DNA of 12,631 nt from Enterobacterales bacterium (GCA_900768635.1 CAAGDP010000168.1:1-12631); one strand, 5' to 3'; positions 5,155 to 12,551 are shown, counted from the stretch's first letter. Notes: generated by a model from the letters alone, not told the origin. Program-made: numbers and translations.

Positions 5155-8149
5155 GACCGTCAGTTTCCATAAATTTCTCCAGAAGAACCCTGGCTGCCGA
5201 CAATTCACTATGTTTAAGGGATGTCTGAATTTTAAGCAGTTCTCTCTGATAATGGCTGGTATTGAACCGTTTCTGGTAAATACTTAACGCCACAAAGGTG
5301 CGATCATCTCCAGCATGACACATTTTCCCTGGAAAGAAAAAGGAAGCCCCCCGTTGCACCTGATCTAATGTTTCACTAAAAAGAACCGAACGATAATAAT
5401 ATCGACAGGCAAATTCCGGATCCGGATCGACAAAGGTTCCGGAGGAATAAAGTTCGGCCAGCATAAATGATGAATCGGAATTACTGTTGTTATCTCCATC
5501 ATGCAGAACGGCCACAGCCTTATCAAAGCTTTTGCTGCGTCCCTGACCATAAAGGTAACATGAAGCCAGCAACGGATATGCTTCTCCAATGGAATAACTG
5601 GCAGCTTCCTGAGCAAGATCACAACCTTTGGAGTGATCCTGTTTTATACCGCGACCGTAATAGTAAGCTTCTGCCAGCTTCAGCTCCGCCGCCATGTTAC
5701 CGGTTTCAGCAGCCTTCTGATAATAATGAAAAGCTTTCTCCAGACTGAACAAAGGAGATTTTATCTCGTAAATTCTGCCCAAATCGTAAAGGGCATTGGT
5801 ATCTCCCAGATCCACGGCATCCATAAACCAGTCCACAGCATTTTCCAGACTGTAGATTTCCGATCCTTCGTCACTGTATATCTGACCCAGAAGATAGGCA
5901 ATATCCGGAGAAGGATTTTTCTCATAGGCGTTTTTTAAAATCTCCTCTCCTTTTTTCACATCCCGATGACGCCCTACTCCATTGAGGTAACATAAAGCAT
6001 ACCCGGAGGCAAAAGCATAATCAGTATTATCAACAAAACGCTCCAGAATATTACAGAATGAGGAATGAAGTGACTTTTTCTCATAATAATTGCTGAGAGC
6101 CCAGGCTGCTGAGGAAGAACCCTGATCGATAGCCAGGTTAAGGTATTTTCTGGCCAGCACCTCGTTTTTATCCAGAATATTTCTGAAACCGGAAAGGTAA
6201 AGCTCGCCAAGACGGTACAGGCAGTCAGTGATCCCCTGTCTGGCTCCCAGTGTAATCCAGCGCACCAGCTCCCGATCATTCCGAATACCGTTTAAATCAT
6301 CTGAATACAAATTAACCAGATAGGTGATCATTTTTTCGTCACCCAGGGAAGCTGCCTTTTCCATATAAGGAAGAAGATTACGCCCGTCACTGTCATGTAA
6401 GGCGGTAAGACACCAGGCAAGACGAACCGGAGCTTCCTTCACTCCCAGTTGCTGCGCTTTAAAATACAAACTGCAGGCTAGAAACTGATCTGCTTCCCCG
6501 AAGCGGGGATTCTCATAAATATTCCCCATCTGAATCAATGCTTCCGGAAAACCTCTTTCAGCTGCCTGTTTAAAGCTTTCCAGAGCTTTTTTCAAACCGG
6601 AAGGCTGGGATTTAAGATATAACAGCCCCTGCAGGTAGGGAGTAAAAGGAAAATCCAGTTCTCTGGCACGGGAAAGATACCAGTTTGCTTCCTCATACCG
6701 GTCCTGCTCCAGAAGATAGGAAAAATATTTTCGAATTGCCTCCGGAGATCCCTGTTTGGAAGCCAGAACAAGGTATTCAATGGCTTTCTCATGATCAGTA
6801 ATACCGGAGGATGAGGACTGATACAGCCGGAATAATCTGCAGGATGCCAAGGAATTGCCCTGGGAAGAAAGAGCAGTAAGAATCATGATATTTTCCCGGG
6901 GATCCAGACCGGATATAAAGTTCTCATAGGCAAGAAGTGCACTGCAATTTTGATTATTACGGCGCACCCCTTCCTCACATATCTCCCTGAAAAGTTCCTT
7001 ATCATTACGATCCAGGTACATTTTTGCCAATACATCCACGTCCTGCAGATCCCCCAGTTCCCGGGACCGGCGGTACATTTCAAAGGCCATATTCTCATCA
7101 CGATGCAGGACAGTACCCCGTAAATACTCCTGTCCGAGAAGTTCAAAAGCCTGAGAGGTACCGGAAGATATTAAACGGGAAACATAGTAGGCGGTTCTCT
7201 CGGGAGATGGAATCAGATGACGAAAATAGACACGTCCTGCCAAAACACAGCTTTCCGGGATATTATGCTGACAACCGTCATTAAAATAACTTTCTGCCCG
7301 GAGCCAGTCCTCAATGCGAAAAGATCCCTTATGCCCCCGGGAAATTATACGGCGTCCCATTTCCACCTCAGCCTGATAATATCCCAGTGCCACAGCTTTC
7401 TGAAGAAATGATTCCTGATCAAGTAACATTCCCAGGCGATAATTAGCTTCCGGTGCACAAGAAGCACAGTTCTGAAGAGCCTCCCGATATTTAACCTCAG
7501 CCTGCTCCCTGTCTCCCCGGGCTTCATAAAGAAGACCTAAATCCAGAGATTTCCGGGGATCGGTCAGACTGCGGTAAAGCTCCTCCGCCCGATTCAAATC
7601 CTGAGATGTGCCGTATCCCGTGTGATAACATCTGGCCAGCAAATAGGCAGCCTGAGGTTCAGAGGATGCAATGTCCTTCAGGATCTGCAGTTCCCGCACT
7701 GCCATAGGAGATTTATCAGCAGGATCCTTTAAATAATGGGATTGAACTTCCGCCACCACCGCTGGAGCATAACCCTTGCTTATGGCATCGTGACGGTAAT
7801 ATTCAGCAAGGTAACTGTTTTTGGCAACCAGTTTACCTTCTGCATAAAGCTGACTGAGAATATAGCTGGAACGGGCATTGCCCCGGATACCGGACTGATT
7901 GAGAAGCTCTATACCCCGGCGGAGATCCTGAGAAGCTCCCTTGCCAAAAAGATACATATATCCCAGATGTGCCAGAACTTCATGATGAGCAGTTTTTTCA
8001 TCAAGACTGCTGCAGGTAGTGAAAGCCTGATCAAAGTTGCCCTGAGAAAAAAACTCCAGACAGTCTTCCTGTGTTGTTCCCATAACTGCCCGGGAAACCA
8101 AAAAACAGGACAGCAAAACTGCCGGTTTAAAAAAATCTCGACACCGCAT
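5147..8149 (-). CDS. Large exported Sel1/TPR-like repeat protein (1000 aa)
   Basis: The product is almost wholly alpha-solenoid. About 20 Sel1-like repeats of 34-40 residues run from about residue 47 to 960, clearest in the C-terminal third (AELKLAEAYYYGRGIKQDHSKG). Residues 1-24 look like a signal peptide (MRCRDFFK, a hydrophobic stretch, possible cleavage after VMG). An arginine at position 20 and Cys15 make type I versus lipoprotein processing slightly uncertain. A Cys30-x15-Cys46 pair opens the mature protein, and Cys293-x7-Cys301 in FNDGCQHNIPESC resembles the disulfide pairs of Helicobacter Hcp proteins, which fits a periplasmic or surface location. Sel1 proteins usually act as scaffolds or adaptors; no partner can be named. 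The ATG lies inside the upstream gene (23-base overlap) with GGTGA six bases before it. At 1000 residues it is long for a Sel1 protein. Confidence 0.85.
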   Translation of the reverse strand: MRCRDFFKPAVLLSCFLVSRAVMGTTQEDCLEFFSQGNFDQAFTTCSSLDEKTAHHEVLAHLGYMYLFGKGASQDLRRGIELLNQSGIRGNARSSYILSQLYAEGKLVAKNSYLAEYYRHDAISKGYAPAVVAEVQSHYLKDPADKSPMAVRELQILKDIASSEPQAAYLLARCYHTGYGTSQDLNRAEELYRSLTDPRKSLDLGLLYEARGDREQAEVKYREALQNCASCAPEANYRLGMLLDQESFLQKAVALGYYQAEVEMGRRIISRGHKGSFRIEDWLRAESYFNDGCQHNIPESCVLAGRVYFRHLIPSPERTAYYVSRLISSGTSQAFELLGQEYLRGTVLHRDENMAFEMYRRSRELGDLQDVDVLAKMYLDRNDKELFREICEEGVRRNNQNCSALLAYENFISGLDPRENIMILTALSSQGNSLASCRLFRLYQSSSSGITDHEKAIEYLVLASKQGSPEAIRKYFSYLLEQDRYEEANWYLSRARELDFPFTPYLQGLLYLKSQPSGLKKALESFKQAAERGFPEALIQMGNIYENPRFGEADQFLACSLYFKAQQLGVKEAPVRLAWCLTALHDSDGRNLLPYMEKAASLGDEKMITYLVNLYSDDLNGIRNDRELVRWITLGARQGITDCLYRLGELYLSGFRNILDKNEVLARKYLNLAIDQGSSSAAWALSNYYEKKSLHSSFCNILERFVDNTDYAFASGYALCYLNGVGRHRDVKKGEEILKNAYEKNPSPDIAYLLGQIYSDEGSEIYSLENAVDWFMDAVDLGDTNALYDLGRIYEIKSPLFSLEKAFHYYQKAAETGNMAAELKLAEAYYYGRGIKQDHSKGCDLAQEAASYSIGEAYPLLASCYLYGQGRSKSFDKAVAVLHDGDNNSNSDSSFMLAELYSSGTFVDPDPEFACRYYYRSVLFSETLDQVQRGASFFFPGKMCHAGDDRTFVALSIYQKRFNTSHYQRELLKIQTSLKHSELSAARVLLEKFMETDGHD

Positions 8150-8663
8150 AAATCACCAGTACGGTTAACATCAGAACAGCTGCATCAGTAAAAAAGCGCC
8201 GGCTTTTACTGCGTCTGGTACGACCGCGTCCCACAATAGCACGAAAAAGAAAATATTTTTCACTGTTTATGCCACATTGCTTGTCATGATCTGCAAACAT
8301 CTGCATTAAATCAGGATTATAAGGAGACTGAACAGCCTCATTGATGGCTATATGTTCCCGTACTGCCGTTTTTACCAGATCAAAGGCTTTGGTCAGGGAC
8401 GACTGATCTTTTTTCTCCAGCATTTTATCTAATGCGGAAAGGAAGGATGATGCATCAGTATTCTTTTTCTGCTCTGCTCCGTAACGAGCCAGATCCCGGG
8501 CATGCTGCCATACCAGCTGGGCATCTTCCAAAGGAGCAAGACCGTTCATAAGCTGAACGTAATACATAAAATCAATACAGGCCAGGAGAAAGGGGGCTTC
8601 TCCGTCTCCGGCAATATATCTGCTCACAATCTGACTATAAGTCAATCTGGTATTATCTGTCAT
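8127..8663 (-). CDS. Small protein with C-terminal membrane anchor, first gene of the Sel1 unit
   Basis: I do not recognise the family. The 178-residue product has no signal peptide. Its N-terminal 140 residues are soluble and mostly helical in appearance (TYSQIVSRYI..., LVWQHARDLARYG, SSLTKAFDLVKTAV). A strongly basic stretch (GRGRTRRSKSRR, ending near residue 156) leads directly into one hydrophobic segment of about 18 residues that ends at the stop (SRFF). By the positive-inside rule the soluble part should be cytoplasmic, making this a tail-anchored inner-membrane protein. I chose ATG 8663 with GGA four bases upstream; a TTG at 8705 is possible. Its last 23 bases overlap the next gene, so it likely shares a transcript with the exported Sel1 proteins. 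It could link cytoplasmic state to that envelope assembly, but this is inference. Confidence 0.72.
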   Translation of the reverse strand: MTDNTRLTYSQIVSRYIAGDGEAPFLLACIDFMYYVQLMNGLAPLEDAQLVWQHARDLARYGAEQKKNTDASSFLSALDKMLEKKDQSSLTKAFDLVKTAVREHIAINEAVQSPYNPDLMQMFADHDKQCGINSEKYFLFRAIVGRGRTRRSKSRRFFTDAAVLMLTVLVIYAVSRFF

Positions 8664-8780
8664 ATTCCAACCGCAACAAATTACTGTACCTGCACCATAA
8701 TTCAAAATCGGGGAAAATTCTGTTACGCAGATCTCCCGCTCTCCACTCTGAAGGTTAATTCCGCATTATTTTAACTGAGG

Positions 8781-9338
8781 CTATTTTTTACTGCATAACA
8801 CAGTTATGGTTTTGTGATTAAAATTCCGCCGAGCCTCCTCCTCTGTTCCCCAGGAGGCATTGGCAATATAAATATTCCTGGAGTATTTCCAAACCTTCAG
8901 ATCCTGCCGGGAATTGCCTACATAATCAAAACCTTCTGCCCCGAAGCGTTTTATCAGAGCATCCGCCTTAACCTTGCCAATAAAATTCTTTTTGACTTTA
9001 GTTGCCATAATACCATCAAAAAGTCCCAGATAATTGCTGATGATACGGGCAACTTTATGACAGGATCCGGTACACAGATAGATTTTACGACCCCGGGCTT
9101 TCTCCTTCCGTAAAAAATCCAGTGTTTCCTGAATATAGGGAAGAGTTGCAGGATCAAAATCAAACCTCTGAGCCAGAAGATATTTTACAAATCCCCTGCC
9201 CCGCAGATGCCATAGGCCAGCCATAAAAATACCCAGAGGATTTTTTTCCAGAAAAATCGTAAAGGAACGTACAGACATATCACAATAAACTACCGTTCCA
9301 TCCAAATCTACACATAAAGGAATTTCAATATCATTCAT
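8781..9338 (-). CDS. Solitary HAD-superfamily phosphatase-like protein
   Basis: The 185-residue product has HAD motifs in order: I, DLDGT with nucleophile Asp11 and general acid Asp13; II, Thr90 in LCTGS; III, a lysine near residue 122-124; IV, GNSRQDLKVW with Asp146. The whole sequence, including LPYIQETLDFLRKEKARGR and FDYVGNSRxDLxVW, follows the N-terminal HAD domain of proteins in which it is fused to a UbiA-type prenyltransferase. Here it ends after the HAD domain and no UbiA gene is in the window. It presumably hydrolyses a phosphomonoester in the cytoplasm; the substrate is unknown. The ATG at 9338 gives the expected N-terminus, though the ribosome site is poor. It lies 117 bases upstream of the Sel1 unit on the same strand without an evident terminator in between, so co-transcription is possible. 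Confidence 0.8.
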   Translation of the reverse strand: MNDIEIPLCVDLDGTVVYCDMSVRSFTIFLEKNPLGIFMAGLWHLRGRGFVKYLLAQRFDFDPATLPYIQETLDFLRKEKARGRKIYLCTGSCHKVARIISNYLGLFDGIMATKVKKNFIGKVKADALIKRFGAEGFDYVGNSRQDLKVWKYSRNIYIANASWGTEEEARRNFNHKTITVLCSKK

Positions 9339-9763
9339 ATCAGCAATTTCTCAACCTGTCGTTATTTAATACATCTCTCAGCTCTCCCCTTTGAAGGAAG
9401 CCGTACCACTTACAGCAAAATTCGGGATAATCATCCTGTAGATTATGCCATGCCCCGAAACCTTTTACCTAATTATTGTGTATTATGAAACCAGTTAAAA
9501 AGTTGCCGTAATTGATGGAAAAGAAATCCTGACAAGTAATTGTCATCATCTTATGGCAGCTAGTCCTGTAAGGAGACACTATCCTCAAAACCGGGAAAAC
9601 AGGCAAATACAGATTGGGTTCGAAGGTTCTTTTCACCTTCAGTAAATCTTAATCAAGCTGAAAGGAAAACAATCTGAAAACAGCCTGACAGATTCCGTTC
9701 CGGACAATAAAAAAAGAGCACCAGCGGCACTCTCTTCCAAATAATTACTGCAAAGCGTTAAAA
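9339..9763. other. Non-coding region between serA and the HAD gene
   Basis: No supported gene lies here; the longest plausible minus-strand frame is about 26 codons without a ribosome site. The right part contains the serA terminator (9709-9736). The rest must hold the promoter of the HAD gene, but I find only poor matches, such as a TTTTAA/AATAAT pair on the minus strand within about 9471-9500. Small inverted repeats occur at 9531-9544 (GACAA-GTAA-TTGTC) and at 9622-9640 (GAAGGT/ACCTTC with a 7-base loop); neither is followed by a T-run that would mark a second terminator. Confidence 0.55.
9709..9736 (-). terminator. Rho-independent terminator of serA
   Basis: On the minus strand an imperfect stem AGAGTGCC / GGTGCTCT (two G-U pairs, three-base loop GCT) is followed directly by seven T residues and ATT. 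It starts about 30 bases after the serA stop codon, the expected place for an intrinsic terminator. Confidence 0.8.
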
Positions 9764-10996
9764 CTACAGCAGAATTCGAGTCTTAATTGTACCTTCAATT
9801 TCCTTAAGGCGGGCCAATGCCTCTTCGCTCTTTTCACTACGTTGCACATCCAGCACTACATAGCCGATATCAGCAGAAGTCTGGAGATACTGAGCTACAA
9901 CATTCACATTAAGATCCGCAAAAACCTGATTAATCTTGTTAAGAATGGCAGCCCGATTTTCATGAATATGAAGGAAGCGGTTTACATCACCCTGTACCGG
10001 CAGAGAAACTTCCGGGAAGTTAACTGCGGTGAGAGTTGAACCGTTATCGGAATATTTAACCAGTTTGTCTGCTACTTCAATACCAATATTATTCTGAGCC
10101 TCCTTGGTGGATGCACCAATATGAGGAGTCATAATAACATTATCAAACTTCTGTAGCTGAGATACAAAAGGATCTTTATTGGTTGCTGGCTCTACCGGAA
10201 AGACGTCGCAAGCTGCACCTGCCACCCTACCGGATTCCAAAGCATCGCTTAAGGCATCAATATCCACAACAGTTCCCCGGGATGCATTCAGGAATATAAC
10301 ACCCTGCTTCATCTTGGCAAACTCTTCCGCACCAATCATATTTTTAGTATCCTTGGTTTCCGGAACATGCATGGTTACAATATCCGCCTGAGCAAGAAGT
10401 TCATCCAGGGAACCTACCTGACGGGCATTACCCAGTGACAGCTTATTCTCCACATCATGATAAATAACCCGCAGACCAAGTGACTCCGCAATAATTCCCA
10501 CCTGGGTTCCGATATGTCCGTAACCCACAATACCTAAAGTTTTACCACGGGCTTCAAAACAACCTGCAGCATTTTTATCCCAGCCACCATTATGAGCCTT
10601 GGCATTCTTTTCAGGAACACGACGCAGAAGAAGCAGATATTCACCGGTAACCAGTTCAGCCACACTTCTGGTATTGGAATATGGAGCATTGAAAACCGGA
10701 ATGCCATGTTTGGTAGCTTCCGGCAGATTTACCTGATTAGTACCAATACAGAAGCAACCCACTGCCACCAGTTTTTTGGCAGCATCAAATACTTCAGGAG
10801 TCAGAAAAGTACGAGACCTGATACCGAGGAAGTGAACATCCTTAATCTTTTCCAGCAACTCTTCCTTACCAAGAGCTCCCTTCAGATATTCCACATTGTT
10901 GTAGCCGGCTTTATTGAATTCCTCAACAGCGCTGGGAGCAACTCCTTCCAGAAGCAGAATCTTAATCTTATCTTTTTCTAAAGAATAACGAGCCAT
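9764..10996 (-). CDS. serA: D-3-phosphoglycerate dehydrogenase SerA
   Basis: SerA oxidises 3-phosphoglycerate to 3-phosphohydroxypyruvate with NAD, the first committed step of serine synthesis. The 410-residue product has the same length as the E. coli enzyme and aligns with it from the first residues (SLEKDKIK). Visible features are the substrate-domain motif CIGTNQV, the NAD-binding motif GYGHIGTQ, the catalytic residues in NASRGTVVDI (Arg), DVFPVEPA (Glu) and TPHIGAS (His), and a C-terminal ACT domain. The ACT domain keeps HIHEN and NVNVVAQ, which hold the serine-binding residues of the E. coli enzyme, so feedback inhibition by serine is likely. ATG 10996 is chosen because of the family alignment and GAGGA at 11004-11008, seven bases upstream; an upstream in-frame start at 11032 would add 12 unmatched residues. 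aroG lies 119 bases upstream, and a terminator follows. Confidence 0.97.
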   Translation of the reverse strand: MARYSLEKDKIKILLLEGVAPSAVEEFNKAGYNNVEYLKGALGKEELLEKIKDVHFLGIRSRTFLTPEVFDAAKKLVAVGCFCIGTNQVNLPEATKHGIPVFNAPYSNTRSVAELVTGEYLLLLRRVPEKNAKAHNGGWDKNAAGCFEARGKTLGIVGYGHIGTQVGIIAESLGLRVIYHDVENKLSLGNARQVGSLDELLAQADIVTMHVPETKDTKNMIGAEEFAKMKQGVIFLNASRGTVVDIDALSDALESGRVAGAACDVFPVEPATNKDPFVSQLQKFDNVIMTPHIGASTKEAQNNIGIEVADKLVKYSDNGSTLTAVNFPEVSLPVQGDVNRFLHIHENRAAILNKINQVFADLNVNVVAQYLQTSADIGYVVLDVQRSEKSEEALARLKEIEGTIKTRILL

Positions 10997-11003
10997 TTTA
11001 ACA

Positions 11004-11008
11004 TCCTC
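11004..11008 (-). promoter_or_regulatory. serA ribosome binding site
   Basis: GAGGA on the minus strand, seven bases before ATG 10996, is the site that fixes the serA start over the upstream in-frame codon at 11032. Confidence 0.75.
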
Positions 11009-11037
11009 AAAAATCCAGGTGATTAGGTGCATTTAGC

Positions 11038-11077
11038 ATTTCAGATCCGGTGGAGGAATTTCCAGAAGATCTGAAAT
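11038..11077 (-). promoter_or_regulatory. 10-bp inverted repeat in the serA leader
   Basis: ATTTCAGATC (11038-11047) and GATCTGAAAT (11068-11077) are perfect reverse complements separated by 20 bases, inside the aroG-serA spacer. In RNA this would form a 10-bp stem whose loop holds a further small dyad (GGAA-A-TTCC). A second hairpin, GCTGTT-CAGT-AACAGC on the plus strand, lies at 11085-11100. Neither is followed by a T-run, so they do not look like terminators. They could be an operator, an RNA stability element or a processing site between aroG and serA. Each long arm carries one GATC site. Confidence 0.55.
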
Positions 11078-11115
11078 TACCTCTGCTGTTCAGTAACAGC
11101 TTAGGAGGTTTTGTA

Positions 11116-12180
11116 TTATTTTTTTAAGTTTCTTCTGGCAAGAACCGCTTCGGACAGATCAGAAAGAACTTTTTCTGTATCATCCCAACCGATGCAAGCA
11201 TCAGTTATACTCTGACCGTAAGTCAGATCTTTTGGATCACAGCAGTCCTGACGACCTTCCACCAGATGACTTTCAATCATAACTCCAAAAATAGCAGTAC
11301 TTCCGGATGCAATCTGACCGCATACATCTTTGGAAACTTCCAGTTGCTTCTTAAACTGCTTGCAACTGTTGGCATGACTGAAGTCAATCATAATCTTCTG
11401 AGGCAGATTAGCCTTGGCCAGAGCTTCAGAAGCAGCTTCCACACACTCACGGGAATAATTTGGAGAAGATTTTCCACCCCGGAGAATAAGATGACAATAA
11501 TCATTTCCAACGGTACGGCAAATAGCACTGTGACCAAACTTGGTAACAGAAAGGAATGAATGCTGAGACTTGGCTGCCTGAATTGCATCGATGGCAATCT
11601 TGATAGATCCGTCAGTATTGTTCTTAAAACCTACCGGACAGGAAAGACCGGAAGCCATTTCCCTATGCAACTGAGATTCCGTAGTACGGGCGCCGATAGC
11701 ACCCCAGGAAATTAAATCATCAAAATACTGAGGAGAAAGAATATCCAGAAATTCCACGGCAGCTGGCACTCCCAGATTATTCACATCCAGCATAATTTTA
11801 CGACCAAGACGAAGACCGTCGTTAATAGCAAAAGATCCGTCCAGATAAGGATCATTAATCAGGCCTTTCCAACCTACGGTAGTACGTGGTTTTTCAAAAT
11901 ACACACGCATAATCACGTGGAGCGTATCCTGATATTTTTCTCTTAGTTTCTGTAAACGGGTGGCATATTCCAAAGCTGCCTTAGGGTCATGAATGGAGCA
12001 AGGTCCGGTGACTACCACCAGACGGTCGTCCTCGCCACGAAGTATTTTTTCAATATCTGCCCTGGCTGCAATAACAGTCTTTTCTGCCGTTTCAGTCAGG
12101 GGATATTTCTCACTAACGGCAATAGGAGGTAGAACCATTTCTGTACTCTTAATGCGCAAATCTTCAGTCTTACTTTTCAT
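11116..12180 (-). CDS. aroG: 3-deoxy-D-arabino-heptulosonate 7-phosphate synthase, AroG type
   Basis: DAHP synthase condenses phosphoenolpyruvate and erythrose 4-phosphate, the first step of aromatic amino acid synthesis. The 354-residue product is a type I enzyme closest to the Phe-sensitive AroG isozyme (350 residues in E. coli): it starts with EDLRIK like AroG and has FLSVTKFGHSAI, where AroF differs. Metal ligands are present: Cys61 in GPCSIHD, His in DFSHANS, Glu in VMIESHLVEG and Asp in SITDACIGW. The substrate motif FEKPRTTVGWKGL and GARTTESQ are also intact. EFLDILSPQY and SGLSCPVGFKN, in the region of the Phe site, resemble AroG, so Phe inhibition is plausible. ATG 12180 has GGAAA five bases upstream. 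A terminator-like hairpin stands in the leader. The gene precedes serA on the same strand. Confidence 0.95.
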   Translation of the reverse strand: MKSKTEDLRIKSTEMVLPPIAVSEKYPLTETAEKTVIAARADIEKILRGEDDRLVVVTGPCSIHDPKAALEYATRLQKLREKYQDTLHVIMRVYFEKPRTTVGWKGLINDPYLDGSFAINDGLRLGRKIMLDVNNLGVPAAVEFLDILSPQYFDDLISWGAIGARTTESQLHREMASGLSCPVGFKNNTDGSIKIAIDAIQAAKSQHSFLSVTKFGHSAICRTVGNDYCHLILRGGKSSPNYSRECVEAASEALAKANLPQKIMIDFSHANSCKQFKKQLEVSKDVCGQIASGSTAIFGVMIESHLVEGRQDCCDPKDLTYGQSITDACIGWDDTEKVLSDLSEAVLARRNLKK

Positions 12181-12190
12181 ACAATTTCCA

Positions 12191-12216
12191 AAAATTAAAA
12201 CCGAGAAAAGCCTCGG
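12191..12216 (-). terminator. Terminator-like hairpin in the aroG leader (possible attenuator)
   Basis: On the minus strand CCGAG-GCTTTT-CTCGG (12216-12201) is followed by TTTTAATTTTT. The stem can be extended by a G-U and an A-U pair. It ends only about 10 bases before the aroG start codon. An upstream gene ends more than 330 bases away and has its own terminator candidate, so this element more likely acts on the aroG transcript itself. Nothing in the sequence proves that it is conditional. Confidence 0.6.
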
Positions 12217-12254
12217 CTGTATATTACTAATCTGATTTTTATGGCCAAAGCCAT
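12195..12254 (-). CDS. Possible 19-codon leader peptide upstream of aroG
   Basis: A mini-ORF starts at ATG 12254 and ends with TAA at 12197-12195. It reads through the terminator-like hairpin and finishes with RGFSRF, so its two Phe codons lie in the hairpin loop and in the T-run. The start codon is in a second small hairpin (ATGGC-TTTG-GCCAT, 12241-12254). No Shine-Dalgarno sequence precedes it, and the predicted transcript start is very close, so translation would have to be nearly leaderless. Two Phe codons at the very end are also fewer and later than in classical Phe leader peptides. It may be a chance frame. Confidence 0.25.
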   Translation of the reverse strand: MALAIKIRLVIYSRGFSRF

Positions 12255-12266
12255 TTATTTAGCTGT

Positions 12267-12295
12267 ATTTTACTATATATGCAGGAGATCTTAAA
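12267..12295 (-). promoter_or_regulatory. Weak promoter candidate for aroG
   Basis: The minus strand has TAAAAT (12272-12267) 17 bases after TTTAAG (12295-12290), and an overlapping alternative -10, TATAGT (12277-12272). The -35 element is poor, so an activator may be needed or the true promoter may lie elsewhere. I see no clear TyrR box in the 300 bases upstream. Confidence 0.3.
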
Positions 12296-12469
12296 GATTG
12301 CAGCAGAAATCACAAGACAAATCGTTACTGTTCTCCCGCTCCCGAGCTGAACTATGCATTCTTTTAAACTACTCTGAAACAGAATTTGTTACCAGGCTGT
12401 ATTAAGGCACTCCACCGCAAGTGGATCTGCTTCAAGCAACAGCATTTTTTCATCATTTCCTGAACCTGT

Positions 12470-12496
12470 AAAAAAAAACAGCTTCCTTTGCAGGAA
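12470..12496 (-). terminator. Probable rho-independent terminator of the gene at the right edge
   Basis: On the minus strand TTCCT-GCAA-AGGAA (12496-12483), a 5-bp stem with a GNRA-type tetraloop, is followed by GCTG and nine T residues. The stem is short, but the T-run is long and the site lies about 55 bases after the stop codon of the partial gene at 12552. Confidence 0.45.
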
Positions 12497-12551
12497 TATT
12501 TGTTCAGATATATGGCGCTTCTGTATCCTGGGTGGGTGAGCCGCCCCGGTT

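Larger units (their letters stand above)
12181..12551. other. Non-coding region upstream of aroG
   Basis: The region contains the aroG leader elements (12191-12295) and a probable terminator of the upstream gene (12470-12496). A minus-strand open frame at 12364-12558 encodes a compositionally odd, Cys-rich peptide without a ribosome site and is not supported. Between about 12300 and 12465 I see only a small inverted repeat TCCAC-CGCAA-GTGGA near 12411-12425. Confidence 0.5.

Noticed and set aside
7736..8191. Plus-strand open frame of 151 codons
   Set aside because: It is antisense to the start of the 1000-residue Sel1 gene, which has clear repeats on the minus strand; no family resemblance on the plus strand.
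9531..9640. Small inverted repeats as operators or terminators
   Set aside because: Stems of 5-6 bp are expected by chance in 400 bases, and none is linked to a promoter or T-run.
10592..10981. Plus-strand open frame of 129 codons
   Set aside because: It lies antisense within serA, whose identity is certain; the frame is a by-product of serA codon use.
12466..12481. CTGT-A8-ACAG inverted repeat as a TyrR box
   Set aside because: It does not match the TGTAAA-N6-TTTACA consensus and lies about 200 bases upstream of the aroG promoter region; the A-run is better explained as the T-tract of a terminator.
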